From Quillaja saponaria (Eukaryota > Streptophyta > Magnoliopsida > Fabales > Quillajaceae): a stretch of DNA of 64,000 nt. The first letter of the stretch is position 1; each line of letters starts with the position of its first letter. The notes beneath the pieces were generated by a model that worked only from the letters and a program-made list of their open reading frames with translations, was not told where the DNA came from and searched no databases. Shown piece after piece: positions 48,177 to 60,430 of the stretch. The DNA lies in assembly GCA_029379385.1 (NCBI GenBank), contig CM055607.1, positions 17,794,001 through 17,858,000 of the forward strand. Direction: 5' to 3'. The translations under genes and the position numbers were made by a program.

Positions 48177-49677
48177 CCTCTCCCAATAATTCAACATAAC
48201 TTCTCAAGTTCAATCATATTCATATTCATATTCCAATTTGCATTTAACTTAAACTAACTACTTAGTTTTCATCAAGCTTGACTTAAATTTTACTCATATC
48301 AACTTATTCCCATATTAACTTTAAAATTAACTTGATTACTTTAACATCCATATCCTACTTTCAAAGCTGTCACTTGCATAAACATATAACCATCCTTTTC
48401 TTATGACCCTTGATCACAACCTTTAATCTAACACATGAAATCCTTAGATTAACAATAGGCAAGAATTTCTCACTCTTGCTAGGCTAAATTCAAGGTTACA
48501 CTAGGCAAGCACAAGAAAGGTCAAGAGCCAAACAAGGACTTCCATTTTACCTCCTCACGGCTTGGAATTCAGATGGGCTTAGCTAGAAATTCTTGGCTGA
48601 AACAGAGCATATACACTTCCTAATTAACTTCACTTAATTTGTGTACCATAACCAAAATTTCCTGCATCTAGATGCCAAAACACTCTAAGGCCTAATCCAT
48701 TTTTGTCAACCATGGAGTTGAACCAGAATGACCAAGCTACTACCCCTAGAACAGGGGATGGTAGCTTGGTACTAAGCTAGTCACGAAGTAGAGTTATTCC
48801 TAACACTCCTAATTCCAAATCAAACACATACTTAATCAATCTAACTCACACCAATAAGACAAGAAGGAGGCCATACCTCTGGGCCGAACAAAGAAAGGAG
48901 CAGCAACCAGAGGAGGCCACGGCAACCAAAAAATACAACAAGAAAGGTGGCAGTTCAAGGCTGTTGCAAGGGTAGTGATACTGCAAGACTAGTCACACAC
49001 AAAGCTGAAGGCATAGACCACCACGGTACACAAATCAAGTAGCTGCAAAATCCAATGGAGTAGTGCATCCCATACTAACCCCTAGCTGGAATATGGGATA
49101 CAAGAAACAAACCAATTGATACTAACAAAGCTTCAACTTCAGCCAACTCACATAGAAGAAATAGCATGACCGAGAAGCTTCACAAGGAAAGGAGGAGAAG
49201 TTCCTCACGACAAGGAGGAAAGAGAAAAAAAAAAAAAATTACTGAGTCTTCACCCTCAGCTACAACAAAAATATTGATAGAAAGAGCACAAGCAAGTCGG
49301 TGGAGAAAATGAAGGCTAAGAGAATTGAAAAAGCAATAGAGATAAAAAAAAATGAAATGTAAAAGTGAGTTAAAGTCAAGAAAACGTGTGGTGCAATTTA
49401 ATCTAGGTTTAGATATTTATATATACAATAATTATGCTTTCTCTCGTTACTTAATATATACATGTGTCACTTATTAAAAATTTACAAAAGATAAAATTAA
49501 ATTCTAAGTCAACCAATAATATAGTAAAACATAATTCTTGCATTACATTTATATATACCTTAATTTATACAAATATTTATTTATACAAATTTTACTTTGT
49601 ATGACATTTACTTACATGATCATGACGAATTTTGTACAGTTATTCTAAAACGTGCACTCAGTTATCGAGTTATTACA
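46413..49677 (-). mobile_element. Long solo LTR, family copy 6 (-)
   Basis: On the plus strand it runs from TGTCACACCCC at 46413 to GTTATTACA at 49677. The flanks CTAAC (46408-46412) and CTAAT (49678-49682) match at 4 of 5 as target duplications. Length is 3265 bases. The conserved block is at about 46753-46873. The near-palindrome is decayed at about 46567-46582. A CA/TA microsatellite lies at 48117-48176. GGGGATGGTAGCTTGGTACT near 48755 recurs, inverted, in copy 1 near 2110. No gag or pol is seen. Confidence 0.82.
48117..48176. repeat. (CA)n(TA)n compound microsatellite
   Basis: A visible run of CA units with CG interruptions passing into TA units, about 60 bases, inside LTR copy 6. Confidence 0.93.
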
Positions 49678-49682
49678 CTAAT

Positions 49683-51039
49683 ACTCTCTATTTCACTTCT
49701 CTCCTTCTAAAAGAAATTCTCAAGGTAAAAATAAAAAAATGGCATACATGATCCTTCTATGCCTTCATCCAGTTAGACCCTTCTCATCAAAGAACTCTAA
49801 AAACAATTGGTTATGATGAAAGTTTTTTTCCTCATCAATAATGGAAGACAAAAAGTAAAAGACGTGAAATAAATTTAGAAGTTAAAAAAAGAGGTTAAAA
49901 TATAAGATTAAAGGGCTTCTGCTTCATTCTTGTCACTTGTTAACTATCAAAGTTAATTAAATGAAATCGTTAAAATTATATGAGTGATTTTTAAAAATAA
50001 AAAATAAAATAAACTTATTTTATCAAGATTTGTCCATGATAAAAAAAAGAAGTTACAAAGATTTGAAGCACATTACAGAATTTTATTTTATTTTATTTGG
50101 AGCACATTCTAATCATCATAATGAAATAAAATGTCTTTTTCAAATATAAAAAATAAAAAATAAAAAGCACTGAAGAGACACGCGGTATGCGTGTAGGCAA
50201 TAGAATAGAAATGCACTGTAGCTTCCAGTCAGATTGGTCTACTCAATGATTCATTTCATGTATAACAAAATATTAGGTAAATTAGTCAATCATTGACAAC
50301 TATTTTTAGAAAAGGAAAATAAAATTATTGACCACCATAATATTATAAACTGAAAAACTATGTGACGCCCTGCCTTCTCTATCTTTTATATCTTTAAATG
50401 GTGGCTCTAGTTTTTTTGAGTGTGGTTTCCATTTCCACAAAATATTTGAATTAAATTATATTTTTAGTTCTAATAGATTTTGGATTTGAGAGATTGTGGG
50501 TTTAAATTTTGATGAGGGTTTATCAAAAATTTAACATATTAGAGAGACAGAAATTTTTTTGTTGAAATGAAAAAAAATAATTACTCAAAATTTTGCAGAA
50601 TTTGAAAAGTCCATCTTTTAAATCAGAGGAAGAGAAGGTAGTGTGGATGGGTGATGATACTCTACGTGGAGAATTTGGGCTTGGCCATGGTGGCGACGGG
50701 TGAAAGATAGATCAGAGAGAGATTGGGTCGAGATAAATAGTTTTAAATTTTTTGTAATCTTAATAATTGATAATATAATTTTTTTTAAGTGAAATTAGAT
50801 TTTTTATTGATATTTGTATATATATTTTTTAATACCATGTAACAATTTTTTATTTGTTCACGTACAATTTATACAAATCATTTGTAGAACGTGGTATCTA
50901 TTAGTCCTATTACTTTAGTTAGTGTTACATCTAATGGAAGGTAATAATACAAAATTAATTGTTATAATTTCATAATTATGAAAACTCATTAAAAATAAAC
51001 TGAAATATAGAGATCAAAGTGAAATATGATTCAAATTAT
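49683..51039. other. AT-rich intergenic DNA
   Basis: No gene or clear repeat unit was recognised. Confidence 0.4.
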
Positions 51040-51345
51040 ATAGACAAAAAAATATAATTTAGTCAATATTTTTCTTGATATTTGATTGTACTGATATTTT
51101 CTTTGTGTATTATTTAATGTTGTCATTATTTATTTGCTGATAGTTGGAATCAATTGTTTGAGATATTTGTTTTCCAAAAAAAATAATAATTTATATTTAG
51201 TGCCTTGAAAAAGAAAAGAAAACACTTATAATATTTTTAGTAGATCAATAAATCATACTTTCAAATTTTTCTTTCATTGAATCCCACTTTATTTGTATTA
51301 ATTTTATTTATTAGTTTATTTCTATTGTTACCTCCCTTTCAATTT

Positions 51346-51458
51346 AGTTTAACGGAGTTGGCATGTTATGAGCTCTTAAGTGGCGTACCTACGTGTTAAT
51401 TTAGTTTATCGGAGTTGATGTGTTATGAGCTCTTAAGTGGCATACCTACGTGTTATAT
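51346..51458. repeat. Two-copy tandem repeat, about 57 bp
   Basis: TTAGTTTA.CGGAGTTG followed by TGTTATGAGCTCTTAAGTGG and CCTACGTGTTA occurs twice back to back. Only one related segment is recognisable in unit 2 of the larger duplication, so this small duplication probably arose later. Confidence 0.8.
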
Positions 51459-52892
51459 GTTATGATTGACAAAAAGAAAATTGTCACATGACTTGTATCA
51501 GACAACTAAATAAAAAAATTATAATGAATTCTTAATTTCTTTAGATGAATAAAAATTGTACAAAAATTAGATTTAACCAAAAAAAAAAAAAAAACTGAAA
51601 GAGTATCAAACCATCTCTACCCATCCTTTTCTCTAATATATCGACATTGCCATGGAATAATGAATAAGAGGATTAGATGGTTCATCGAATCATGGTTTGT
51701 TGTTGACATACACATTAAAGACCTAAGAATTTTTGTCATAATCCGATAATATAATTTGTGCGCTTAGAATTTTGTACGTAATCGTTATATATATATATAT
51801 ATCATTATATATATATATATTACCAATATTGGAATTTATTTGTATTAGATGGAAGAGTTAATTGTAGGAGTTGAATTACGGTATAATTTTATTGATGTGA
51901 CTTATATACATATAATTAATATATATATATAGGGATATATATTTATATACACAAACAAATATAAATATAGAGTGAAATAGAGAAGGTGCAGGTAATAGGT
52001 ATATAAATATCTAGATAATGAATGGTGTATGTTTTTTTCTAATATTTTATTTAGCTTTCCTTTTATTTTATTTTTACCTTTTCTTTTCTTTCTTTTTCTC
52101 CTGCTTTTCGTCTTTTCTTTTGGTGTGAACCGACTTAGTTTCCTCCATTTCTCCTCCTCTGCCGAATTCTCCTCCCTAGTCTTGGCTGATTGCTGGTTAG
52201 CCGTGACTTCCTCCTTTCTTGACAATTAAATTTGAACTCTTGGTGAGTTCTTGAACTTTTCTTCAAGTATATGTGTGGTACGTGTAAAAAAAGGAGAGTT
52301 TTAAGAGCTGAAATTCAGCTCTGTCAAGATGATAGTATCTGAGAGTTTCAACTCTCTTTTTGGGTCTGTTCCACATTTATTGTTCTTCCCTTTTGTGGCT
52401 GTGTGTAACTGGGTATTGGGGAAACAAATTGCTTTTGGAAATTTCAGCAATTGGTTATGAAGGTATAGACTTGTTTGGCTGGAATTTTTCCATGCTCTGT
52501 CGTGGGTTATAGTTTTGGTAGCTTAGTGAGTGTCTTGGTTCTAGTTGCCATGTTTGTGTCCTTTTTGCTTTGTGTGATGTCGTAAGTAAGGCAATTTGGA
52601 GGAAAGCTAAATGTTAGCAAATGACTGTGTTATGGGGAGGGCCTATTTTGGTCACTGGTGGAGGAAATGTTGAAGAGGATATCAATCCTAATTCTAATTT
52701 CTTTTGGCTTCCGTATTCTTGAGTGGCTACAAGAGGTGGACTGGCTAGTTGGAGCAGTGAGCAGATTCACCTTAAAGAAGGTGGGATGACTGGTTGTGGA
52801 AAATTAAGGAGCGTGACTTGAGGGATTTAATTTAGGGATTAGATGAATTAAGTTAAATGTATGAATGAAAGAAATCAAGAAATGATATTAAT

Positions 52893-52898
<6 letters not shown>

Positions 52899-52925
<27 letters not shown>
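52899..52925. repeat. (AT)n microsatellite inside LTR copy 7
   Basis: A directly visible AT dinucleotide run. Confidence 0.9.
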
Positions 52926-53884
52926 CTAGTTACATGTGGGTAATGAGGAAGAATTTAATTAATTAATGTTGATCAATTAATATAAATGTGGGCACATACA
53001 AATAACTTACTTTTAGATGTTTTACAACATAATTAGTAAAGTTAAATTTTAATATATACATGGAGACTAATTCTAATATATATATATATATATAGTATAA
53101 TGTTAAATTATGAAAGTTAAATTAATAAATATATCCAATTGATTAACATTGTTTTAAGAAACATATTAGACATAAGTACGTACGATTGAGAAATTGTCGG
53201 ATTAATTTTAAAAGTGATTATTAGTAACCTATGAATCTATGATTTTCAGCTCTAGAGCGTGTTGATGATATTCCCACACTATCACAGAATAGACGGTTTG
53301 ACGAGTCACATCTGTGAGCCTGTGAGTGTATTATGTACTTTATGGTTATCAAATTTTTGTGTGCAGCTATAAGTATGTTTGAATTGCTGTTATATAAAGT
53401 AAAATAAATAGATAAATTATTTCATTGATTTAATTAAATGATATGCGTTTGATATTGATTGTAATTGATAAGGGGCAACAACGTGAAATTTTCTAAGAAC
53501 TGAATTCCATTTTCAAATTTAAATTCTAGGTGCACCTTCGGATATTTGAATTTGATATTTGACATGATTTATTTTGATATTGATAATTATTTTAAACAAA
53601 TAGAGTGCTCAGCCCCGGTGGGAAGGATTGTTAAGGAGAATTAAATTGTTGTACAAGTGCATAAATGCTCATTAAGGAGAGATAATGTTGTGCGGGACTG
53701 AGTTACTCATTGGTCCTTTGCTTGTTAAATTGTTTGTTATTTGCATGGTTGTATGAATGGTTTGAATTGATGCATTGAAATTCCGTGCTTTAAAGTAATT
53801 TGTGGTCATATGAGAAATGTAATTACATACGTACCTAAGTAATTCTAATATGCACTTAAATCTATGATATATGTATTGTGTGAT

Positions 53885-56800
53885 TGTCACACCCCTCATT
53901 AAGGCATGATTGGCCGGAGAAATGGTAACCAAACCTCCGTAACCCAGACTCAAAAAAATAAACGATCATTACTCCTGACCAACCAATAAATAAAACCAAG
54001 TATATAAAAAATATATAAAAATTAACATTAAAAGTTTGTTAACTTAAACAAATTACCATTTACTGAAAATTTTGGCAGAGGTTCCCCACAATATGGAACA
54101 TGCCGTCAAATACAAACATATAAACTTTTGTTCTTACACAACAACAACACAAAGACAATGAAGGAGCTCCGCTCCATTCATATTATCAATAAGACAAATA
54201 CTAGAATATTACATTATACTAAATTTGACATACATAGTTTTATTGTGACTGCAAATTTTCATCCTCTAACTTCAAGTCTGAGATCCTGATATTACCTTGC
54301 CGTACTCAATCGGCGAGTCACAAGCTTGGCGACGCCATGAAACGCATTCCTGTTACTAAAAAAAATTCACAGAAGAGGGGATGAGTCCTATGGACTCCGT
54401 GAGTGGAAAATCGTACCCAAAAGGATACTAGCATCACACAACACAAGCATATAACATATGTAATAACACTACGTAACATTATCCATAGCTTAATTCACAT
54501 TGCACGTATACATTGTAACTGGTTATAAATTCACAATTTACATGATACACAAGATCACAAATTTATCAGAGCAATGATATCAAACAAAGCAACCAAAGGG
54601 TCAACGAGTAACCCAGCTCCGCACACCAATATCACCCCCTGCCGGGCATGTACGCGCCTGCACATCAAATTAATTTCCCGTACACAATCCATCCCACCGG
54701 GGCTGAGCACTTAATTTTAAAAAATATATCAGAATCAGGATTTCTCATGATTTCAAATCATAATATCCAAGGTGCACCTAGATTTTTAATTTCTGAAATA
54801 AAAATCATTTTCCAAAAAATGTTCACGAGTTGGCCTTTATCAAACACAATCAATGTCAATCACAGTAACCAATATCAAGCAAACATTATTCAAGCAAATT
54901 ACTGAAATACTTCACTAGTTTACTTCCCATATATCACACATATTCAAATAAACTTATAATCACACATATTAATCTAGCCCCTAAAGGCAGCAATTAACCA
55001 CTCACCTGTAACCGATTCCACTCGTCACTCACATTTGCGTCCACGTGTCTTATCGATCCACAATAAAATTCGGAACTGAAATTCATATTTTCAAATAATG
55101 CTTAGTTCATAAACATTATTATTATAATCTTTTAATTTCTAAATTTATATCTCAACTTGTATAAGTTTCTTTATAAAATTTTCCATAAAGCTACTACATG
55201 CTAATTAATAAGAATTGGACTTTACGTGATAAAATTAATATTAAAGAGACATCTTAAATGTCTCGACAATGCATAGGGTAAAAGAAACCATTGGAAAAGA
55301 TGGAAAGCACTTGGTGAGTTAGCGATGTTGAAACTGTCCAAACTTAGGGTTTGGACCAGTGTCCACTTTAACGATCATATCTTATTTTAGGAAATTAAGA
55401 ATCTAGTTTCGTAAAATTTATAATATACTAGACACATGTAGCTTTCTAATGGTATATCATTTGTAATTTTTAGATTTTTATATCAATACAGTTTATTGTT
55501 TGAAGTTGTAACAAATTCTACAACATGTCGGATTTTTGACAAGCTTTGACCTTACCTTAGTTAATTGAACATAACTTCCTCTAAGAAAAATGAAATCTGA
55601 TTTCGTTTGTCGGGTTTGTTAATAGACAAGTATATCTATCTTTAATATTTAGAAACTTTTTCTACAATATGTAATGAACACACTCGATTCCTTACATGAA
55701 CCAAAAACAGGGCACTACGAATCATGTCTGCCCTAGCCGGAGTCTAATAGCTATAACTCACAACATATTTGGAATTAAGCTACAAAATTTTGTAGAAAAC
55801 ATCGCAAGATCATAAGTTACACTTTCACTTTTAAACACTTATTTTAATTCAGCTCCAAAAGCCCCCGAAACCTAAGATTTCTATCATCCACGAATCTGCC
55901 CCTGAACCCCCTTCAAAATCCACTTAACTCTTATTTTCCACCATTTTCAAGCTCCAATTCATACTTCTCACTTCAACACTAATTCACTTGTATAACTCCG
56001 CTCAACTTCCATACACTAAATTCAACTTGATTACTTTTAATTAGGCAAATGCTTGGATTATATATAATTTCATTATGAATACAATTGGTGTTCACATCTT
56101 TTCTTCTTCTAATTCACATAATTACTTCTAAATTTCTTGTTTATCTTACCCTTTTATTATCACCAACTAATACTCTACAAGGAGCTCTAAACACCAATCA
56201 CCTAAATTAACATAACCACAAGCAATTAACAGAATTCTCAAATCCTCACTTGACCTCCATGATTAAATCTTTAACAAAAAGAATTTATGGGTTGAAGATT
56301 CATACCCTTGTAGCTTCTGTTATATGGATTTTCCCCCACCCAAAATCAACCTCATGAAGACCAAGAACCCACGATTATCTTCAGCTACCTCGGCCAGCCC
56401 TTTGTTTGACAAGAACACAGGCATTCATGCAAGAGGCAGGGCGCCAAACTACTGCCCCTGCACTTTGAGTTCTCCTAAAATTTTCTGCAAGTACTTCGAA
56501 GCTATGAAGGAAAAAAAAGAACCAATAATGACGAAGAGCAAAGAGAGCAGCGCCCATTGCTGCCAACACCCACTCACACCTAAGCTGATTTCAGCTCTCA
56601 AACCCTTGTAAAAACCACACGGCTAAGGCCGGCCAACAAAAACAGTAAAAGGGCTTACCTAAAACATGAACACGGCAGCTTAGGAAGTAAACCCATGGCC
56701 AAAAGAAACGGAACAGCATCCAAAACGCAGCAGGGAAATTGGAAGGAAAAATGAAAAAGGAACTCAGCGCTATGATGATCTATGGCAGCTACCATGGAAA

Positions 56801-57226
56801 GCTGGACCTGTACACTTTAAACAAGTGAAATCTAAGCAACGCAACAAGAACAAGAGAAAGGAAGGAGTGAAGGTCTCCGCCAGCCATCCTAGTGCAGAAA
56901 GTTCTAGATCAAGAAAAAGGAAAGCAAACAATGTCGGTTGGCCGAGATTGGACAAAGAGAATAAAACAAAACAAAAGAAAAACAATTAATTCCAACTAAT
57001 AAAAAAATCTATGGTCAAGATATTAAATATGTGGTACACATTTATCCTTGTCATATATATAAATATTATAAATACTTCATACCTTATAAATATGTTGTGA
57101 ATATTAGATTATAATATGTTTAATTATATCACTATTAATTAATTCATTTACGTATTCATTATGTCATAACCAAAATTTTACACATCATTTTTAAAACTAA
57201 ATTTATTTTTATATTGGGTTATAACA
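53885..57226 (-). mobile_element. Long solo LTR, family copy 8 (-), nested in copy 7
   Basis: On the plus strand it runs from TGTCACACCCC at 53885 to GGTTATAACA at 57226, flanked by an exact 5-bp duplication GTGAT (53880-53884 and 57227-57231). Removing it restores the family phrase GTGTGATGCTGGTACCC in copy 7. Length is 3342 bases. The conserved block is at about 54590-54712 and the decayed near-palindrome at about 54413-54429. No gag or pol is seen. Short open frames within it are not related to known proteins. Confidence 0.88.
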
Positions 57227-57235
57227 GTGATGCTG

Positions 57236-57250
57236 GTACCCTTAGGGTAC
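57236..57250 (+). repeat. Near-palindrome conserved in the long-LTR family
   Basis: GTACCCTTAGGGTAC is self-complementary except for its centre. It is followed about 5-10 bases later by a CTCACTRAGT-like string in most copies. Equivalent sites are 4322-4336, 18157-18171, about 25056-25070 and about 34530-34544. Decayed forms occur at about 13521-13540, 46567-46582 and 54413-54429 on the minus-strand copies. Confidence 0.65.
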
Positions 57251-58349
57251 ATGATTTACTCACTAAGTCCCCGCGACTCACTCTTTCCTTTGTGGTTGTT
57301 TGCTTTAGTTTTCAGGAATCCTACTACTGGTCGTAAATGAAAGTGCTACTTGCCGATTCTACTACGACAAGGCATATATAGGAAATCGCACACTTGGAGC
57401 GTAAAGGACAATACTTGTAGTCGCCTAGGGTGTCATGCATGGTCGTTGTATATATTGTATTTATTATGGTGTTGTCATGTTTTGTTAAGAGCAGAGATCC
57501 TCTGTATATTATGATATCACAATTTACTGTTGACTTGAATCCAGGTTGTTTGTCATATTATGGGCATGTTCCACTGTACGGGGACATCTGCCAATATTTT
57601 CAGTCATCTTTTTATGTTTAACTATCGGTACCGAATTTTATTTTAACTCTATAATATTTTAATAGTATTGACTACAATGTATTTTCAAATTGTGATCTAC
57701 ACTATTTGCATATTTACGGTTACGGAGGTATGGATATCCATTCCTTTGGCTAGTCATACCTTCATTTGGGGGTATGATATTTTCCACAACCGCCTTCCAT
57801 TTAAGGCTCTAAATATGGAGGTTTTATCTAATTTTTTGATATACATAATGATGTTCATTGGATGGGATAGATGACGGTAACAATAACATTGTTGAATTGT
57901 TAAAATTATAAGTTTTATATTTAATATTTTGAAATATAAGACTAAATTATAGGAATAAAAAATAGTTAAATAATTTAACTCATATTTATTTTTAATTTAA
58001 GTTCACTCGATTAAAGTAATTGATGTGAGATTTATAGTTTTTTCTTAATGCTTTATATATGTCACTACGTTTGACGTGCATGATTTGATCCAATGACTTG
58101 GTATTCCTCGTTCTTTACAGTCTTCTTATTATATTTACATTTCTTATTTTATGTGAATTAACCATTGTGATCATGTTTGAGTTAGGATTGTAATTAGATT
58201 TGTGCTTTATATTGTCCACATGACAATTTTTTATTTGTCCACACTCTGTATAATGTATAATGCAGTTTCTGTTAATCCAAAATTATTTTTGTCAATGTTA
58301 CAATTTAACGAAAGGTGACAAAACTCAAATTACATGGACCAAAAATATA

Positions 58350-59890
58350 GTTAGCCAAATTTTTTCTTGATATTTGATTTGTACTGATATTTTCTTTTTG
58401 TTTTATTTAATGTTGTCATTTTTTATTTGCTGATTGTTGGAAGCAATTGTTTGATATAATGTTTTTGAATATTATATTTTTAATATATCAATAAATCATA
58501 CTTTTAAACTTTTTCTTTCATTGAATCCCACTTTTATCTTGTATTAATTTTATCTGGTAGTCTAAAACTACACTTTTAATTTAGCTTAAAAGAGGTAACA
58601 TGTCCAAGCAATATTTTGAAAACCGAACCAGCCAGATCATAATTGGGTGACAAATCAGATTGGTTTGAACCAAAAAATTATTTTGATGATTAAACAGGTA
58701 AAAATTAGTAAAAATCATAAAAACCAGTGTCAGATTAATCGAATCGAACTGATATTTTTAACTAGTACTTGTATTAAGGATTAATTAGTGAAAAAATTGT
58801 ATTTTATATTAAAGATGAGTGAAATAATTATATTTTATATTGATATTGTCTTTATTAATTTGATGCATAAGTTGAAACTTGAATGTTGATGCACAATAAA
58901 TCAATTAGTTATCATATTAACTATTAATAACTTTATCTAACTATTTGTAATATGATTTTCTTATATTTAATGAATATTGAATCATTATCTTTTGTTTTCT
59001 TATGTATTTAGTAATTAATAAAAAATTTATATAATATTTATAATATTTAAAATATATTTATGACATCATTTAGTCTGACCATTGGTCCGATTTTAGTTGA
59101 ACTAATGAGTCGATACTTAATAAATTTTTTGAATCAATCATCGGTTTAATTTTTACAACATTATGTCCAACAATGTCGTAACTGGCTTACCTATGTGTTA
59201 TAATTGAAGAATAGAATATTTACATGACTTGTATCAGACAACTAAATATAAAATAATCATAAATTTTTATAAAAATAAAAATAAAATAAAATAAAACCAA
59301 CTATGCCCATCTTTTTCTTCAATATATCGTCATCGCCATGGAATAATGAAAGAGAGGATTAGATGGCTGATGGAATCATGGTTTGTTGTTGACATACACA
59401 TTAAAGACCTAAGATTTTTCCACTACGGCCTTCTATTTAAGGCTCTAAATATGGAGCTTTCATCTAATTTTTTGATTATATAAAATGATGTTGATTGAAA
59501 AGGGGATGATGGTAAGAATCACATTGTCGGATTTTAAAATTATAAGTTTGTTATTTAATACTTTGAAATGTAAGAACTAAAACAAATTTTGTACTAAACT
59601 ATAAAAATGAAAAATATTACAATAATTTAACTCATATTTAGTTTTAAAAATTGATGTGAGTTTTATTGTTTGTTCTAAATGTTTCATTTATGTGCAATAA
59701 AAAAAAATTATGATTTGATATTTATAATTATGATTGAAGTGCATGATTTGATCCAAAGGCTTGGTATTCCTCGTTCTTTAGGGTTTTTTCTTATTATAAC
59801 TACTTTCTTGTTTTATGTCAACCAATATTCATGCTAGAGTTGGGATTGTAATTAGATTTGTGCTCCATGTGGTCTTAGATTTAATTCTCC
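58350..59890. repeat. Tandem segmental duplication, unit 2 (interrupted by a MITE)
   Basis: Partner of unit 1, in the same orientation and directly downstream. It keeps the empty site for LTR copy 7 and is itself split by the hAT-like MITE 58608-59162, which unit 1 lacks. Its right end runs into the L1 at about 59901. Confidence 0.75.
58608..59162. mobile_element. hAT-like MITE, 555 bp
   Basis: It is flanked by an exact 8-bp duplication ATGTCCAA (58600-58607 and 59163-59170), the length made by hAT transposases. The ends are imperfect inverted repeats: GCAATATTTTGAAAACCGAACC on the left, and AATGTTGTAAAAATTAAACC as the reverse complement of the right end. It has no coding capacity. It is related over its whole length to about 30306-30878. 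Confidence 0.75.
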
Positions 59891-60009
59891 CGAAGGTTTA
59901 GTTTTTTAATTTTTCTTTTCAAAGAAATATTTCTCATTGATGAAGAAAACTACATGAAAATCTCAAACTCTTCAGAATTTAGAAACAAGCCATTTTGTCA
60001 ACTGCGACG

Positions 60010-60430
60010 AGGCCTTGCAAAAAATGAGGATTCCTAAGTGCTTGTTTTGCCACAGCAATGAAAGCCCAATTACACATTCATTTGACATGAGAAAAATAAT
60101 AGTACCTAAAGCTATTTGTAACTTCTATGGCATCAAAGATAACGTGCCAGAGTTAACGTTTGTAAAGTTCTTATCTGTTGCAGCATTAGCCACAATTTTA
60201 GAGTCCCCTTCTAGAATGACTGAACTCCATCCTTTCGTCTGTGCAAACTTTGCCGCTGCTAGAAGTGCAGTAGCTTCTAAGACAGCAGGTTTAATGAGAT
60301 TTTCTACCACTTGAGACCTTGTCCCCACCACCAGTCCTTCACCATTCCGAGGCACAAATCCAGTTGATCCTCTATTATTTGCACAATCCACTACTGCATC
60401 ATAATTGATTTTGACAATGGAGCCCTCCAT
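60010..60430 (-). pseudogene. Second L1: RNase H domain of ORF2
   Basis: The minus strand reads VKINYDAVVDCANNRGSTGF (first Asp), LEATALLAAAKFAQTKGWSS (Glu) and VILEGDSKIVANAA (second Asp). After a frame change it continues FSHVK*MCNWAFIAVAKQAL, the expected closing His/Asn-Ala block with a stop in place of Arg. The catalytic Asp, Glu and Asp are all kept. Non-functional because of the breaks. Confidence 0.85.

Larger units (their letters stand above)
51734..57779 (+). mobile_element. Long solo LTR, family copy 7 (+), interrupted by copy 8
   Basis: It begins TGTCATAATCC and ends GGGGTATGATA (family GGGGTGTGACA). The uninterrupted site is preserved in duplication unit 2 at about 59404-59422 (GACCTAAGATTTTTCCAC), which shows the insertion point independently. 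The flanking duplication is an ATTTT/TTTTC-type run and ambiguous by one base. Without copy 8 it is about 2.7 kb. The conserved block is at about 53604-53712. The near-palindrome GTACCCTTAGGGTAC is at 57236-57250. (TA)n runs lie at 51788-51820, 52899-52925 and 53078-53093. No gag or pol is seen. Confidence 0.8.
51040..58220. repeat. Tandem segmental duplication, unit 1 (interrupted by an LTR)
   Basis: 51040-51733 aligns with about 58350-58600 and 59163-59416. 57780-58220 aligns with about 59417-59880. Shared phrases include TTTTTCTTGATATTTGATT, TTTCATTGAATCCCACTTT, CATGGTTTGTTGTTGACATA, AAGGCTCTAAATATGGAG and TTGGTATTCCTCGTTCTTTA. With the LTR 51734-57779 removed, unit 1 is about 1.1 kb. No gene is recognised in it. 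Confidence 0.75.

Noticed and set aside
51902..52229. Overlapping 107- and 66-residue open frames on opposite strands
   Set aside because: Low-complexity Lys/Glu-rich and Phe/Leu-rich readings of purine/pyrimidine-biased LTR sequence, without homology.
56324..56985. Open frames of 62-95 residues inside LTR copy 8
   Set aside because: They fall in the GC-richer variable part of the LTR, differ between copies and match no family known to me.
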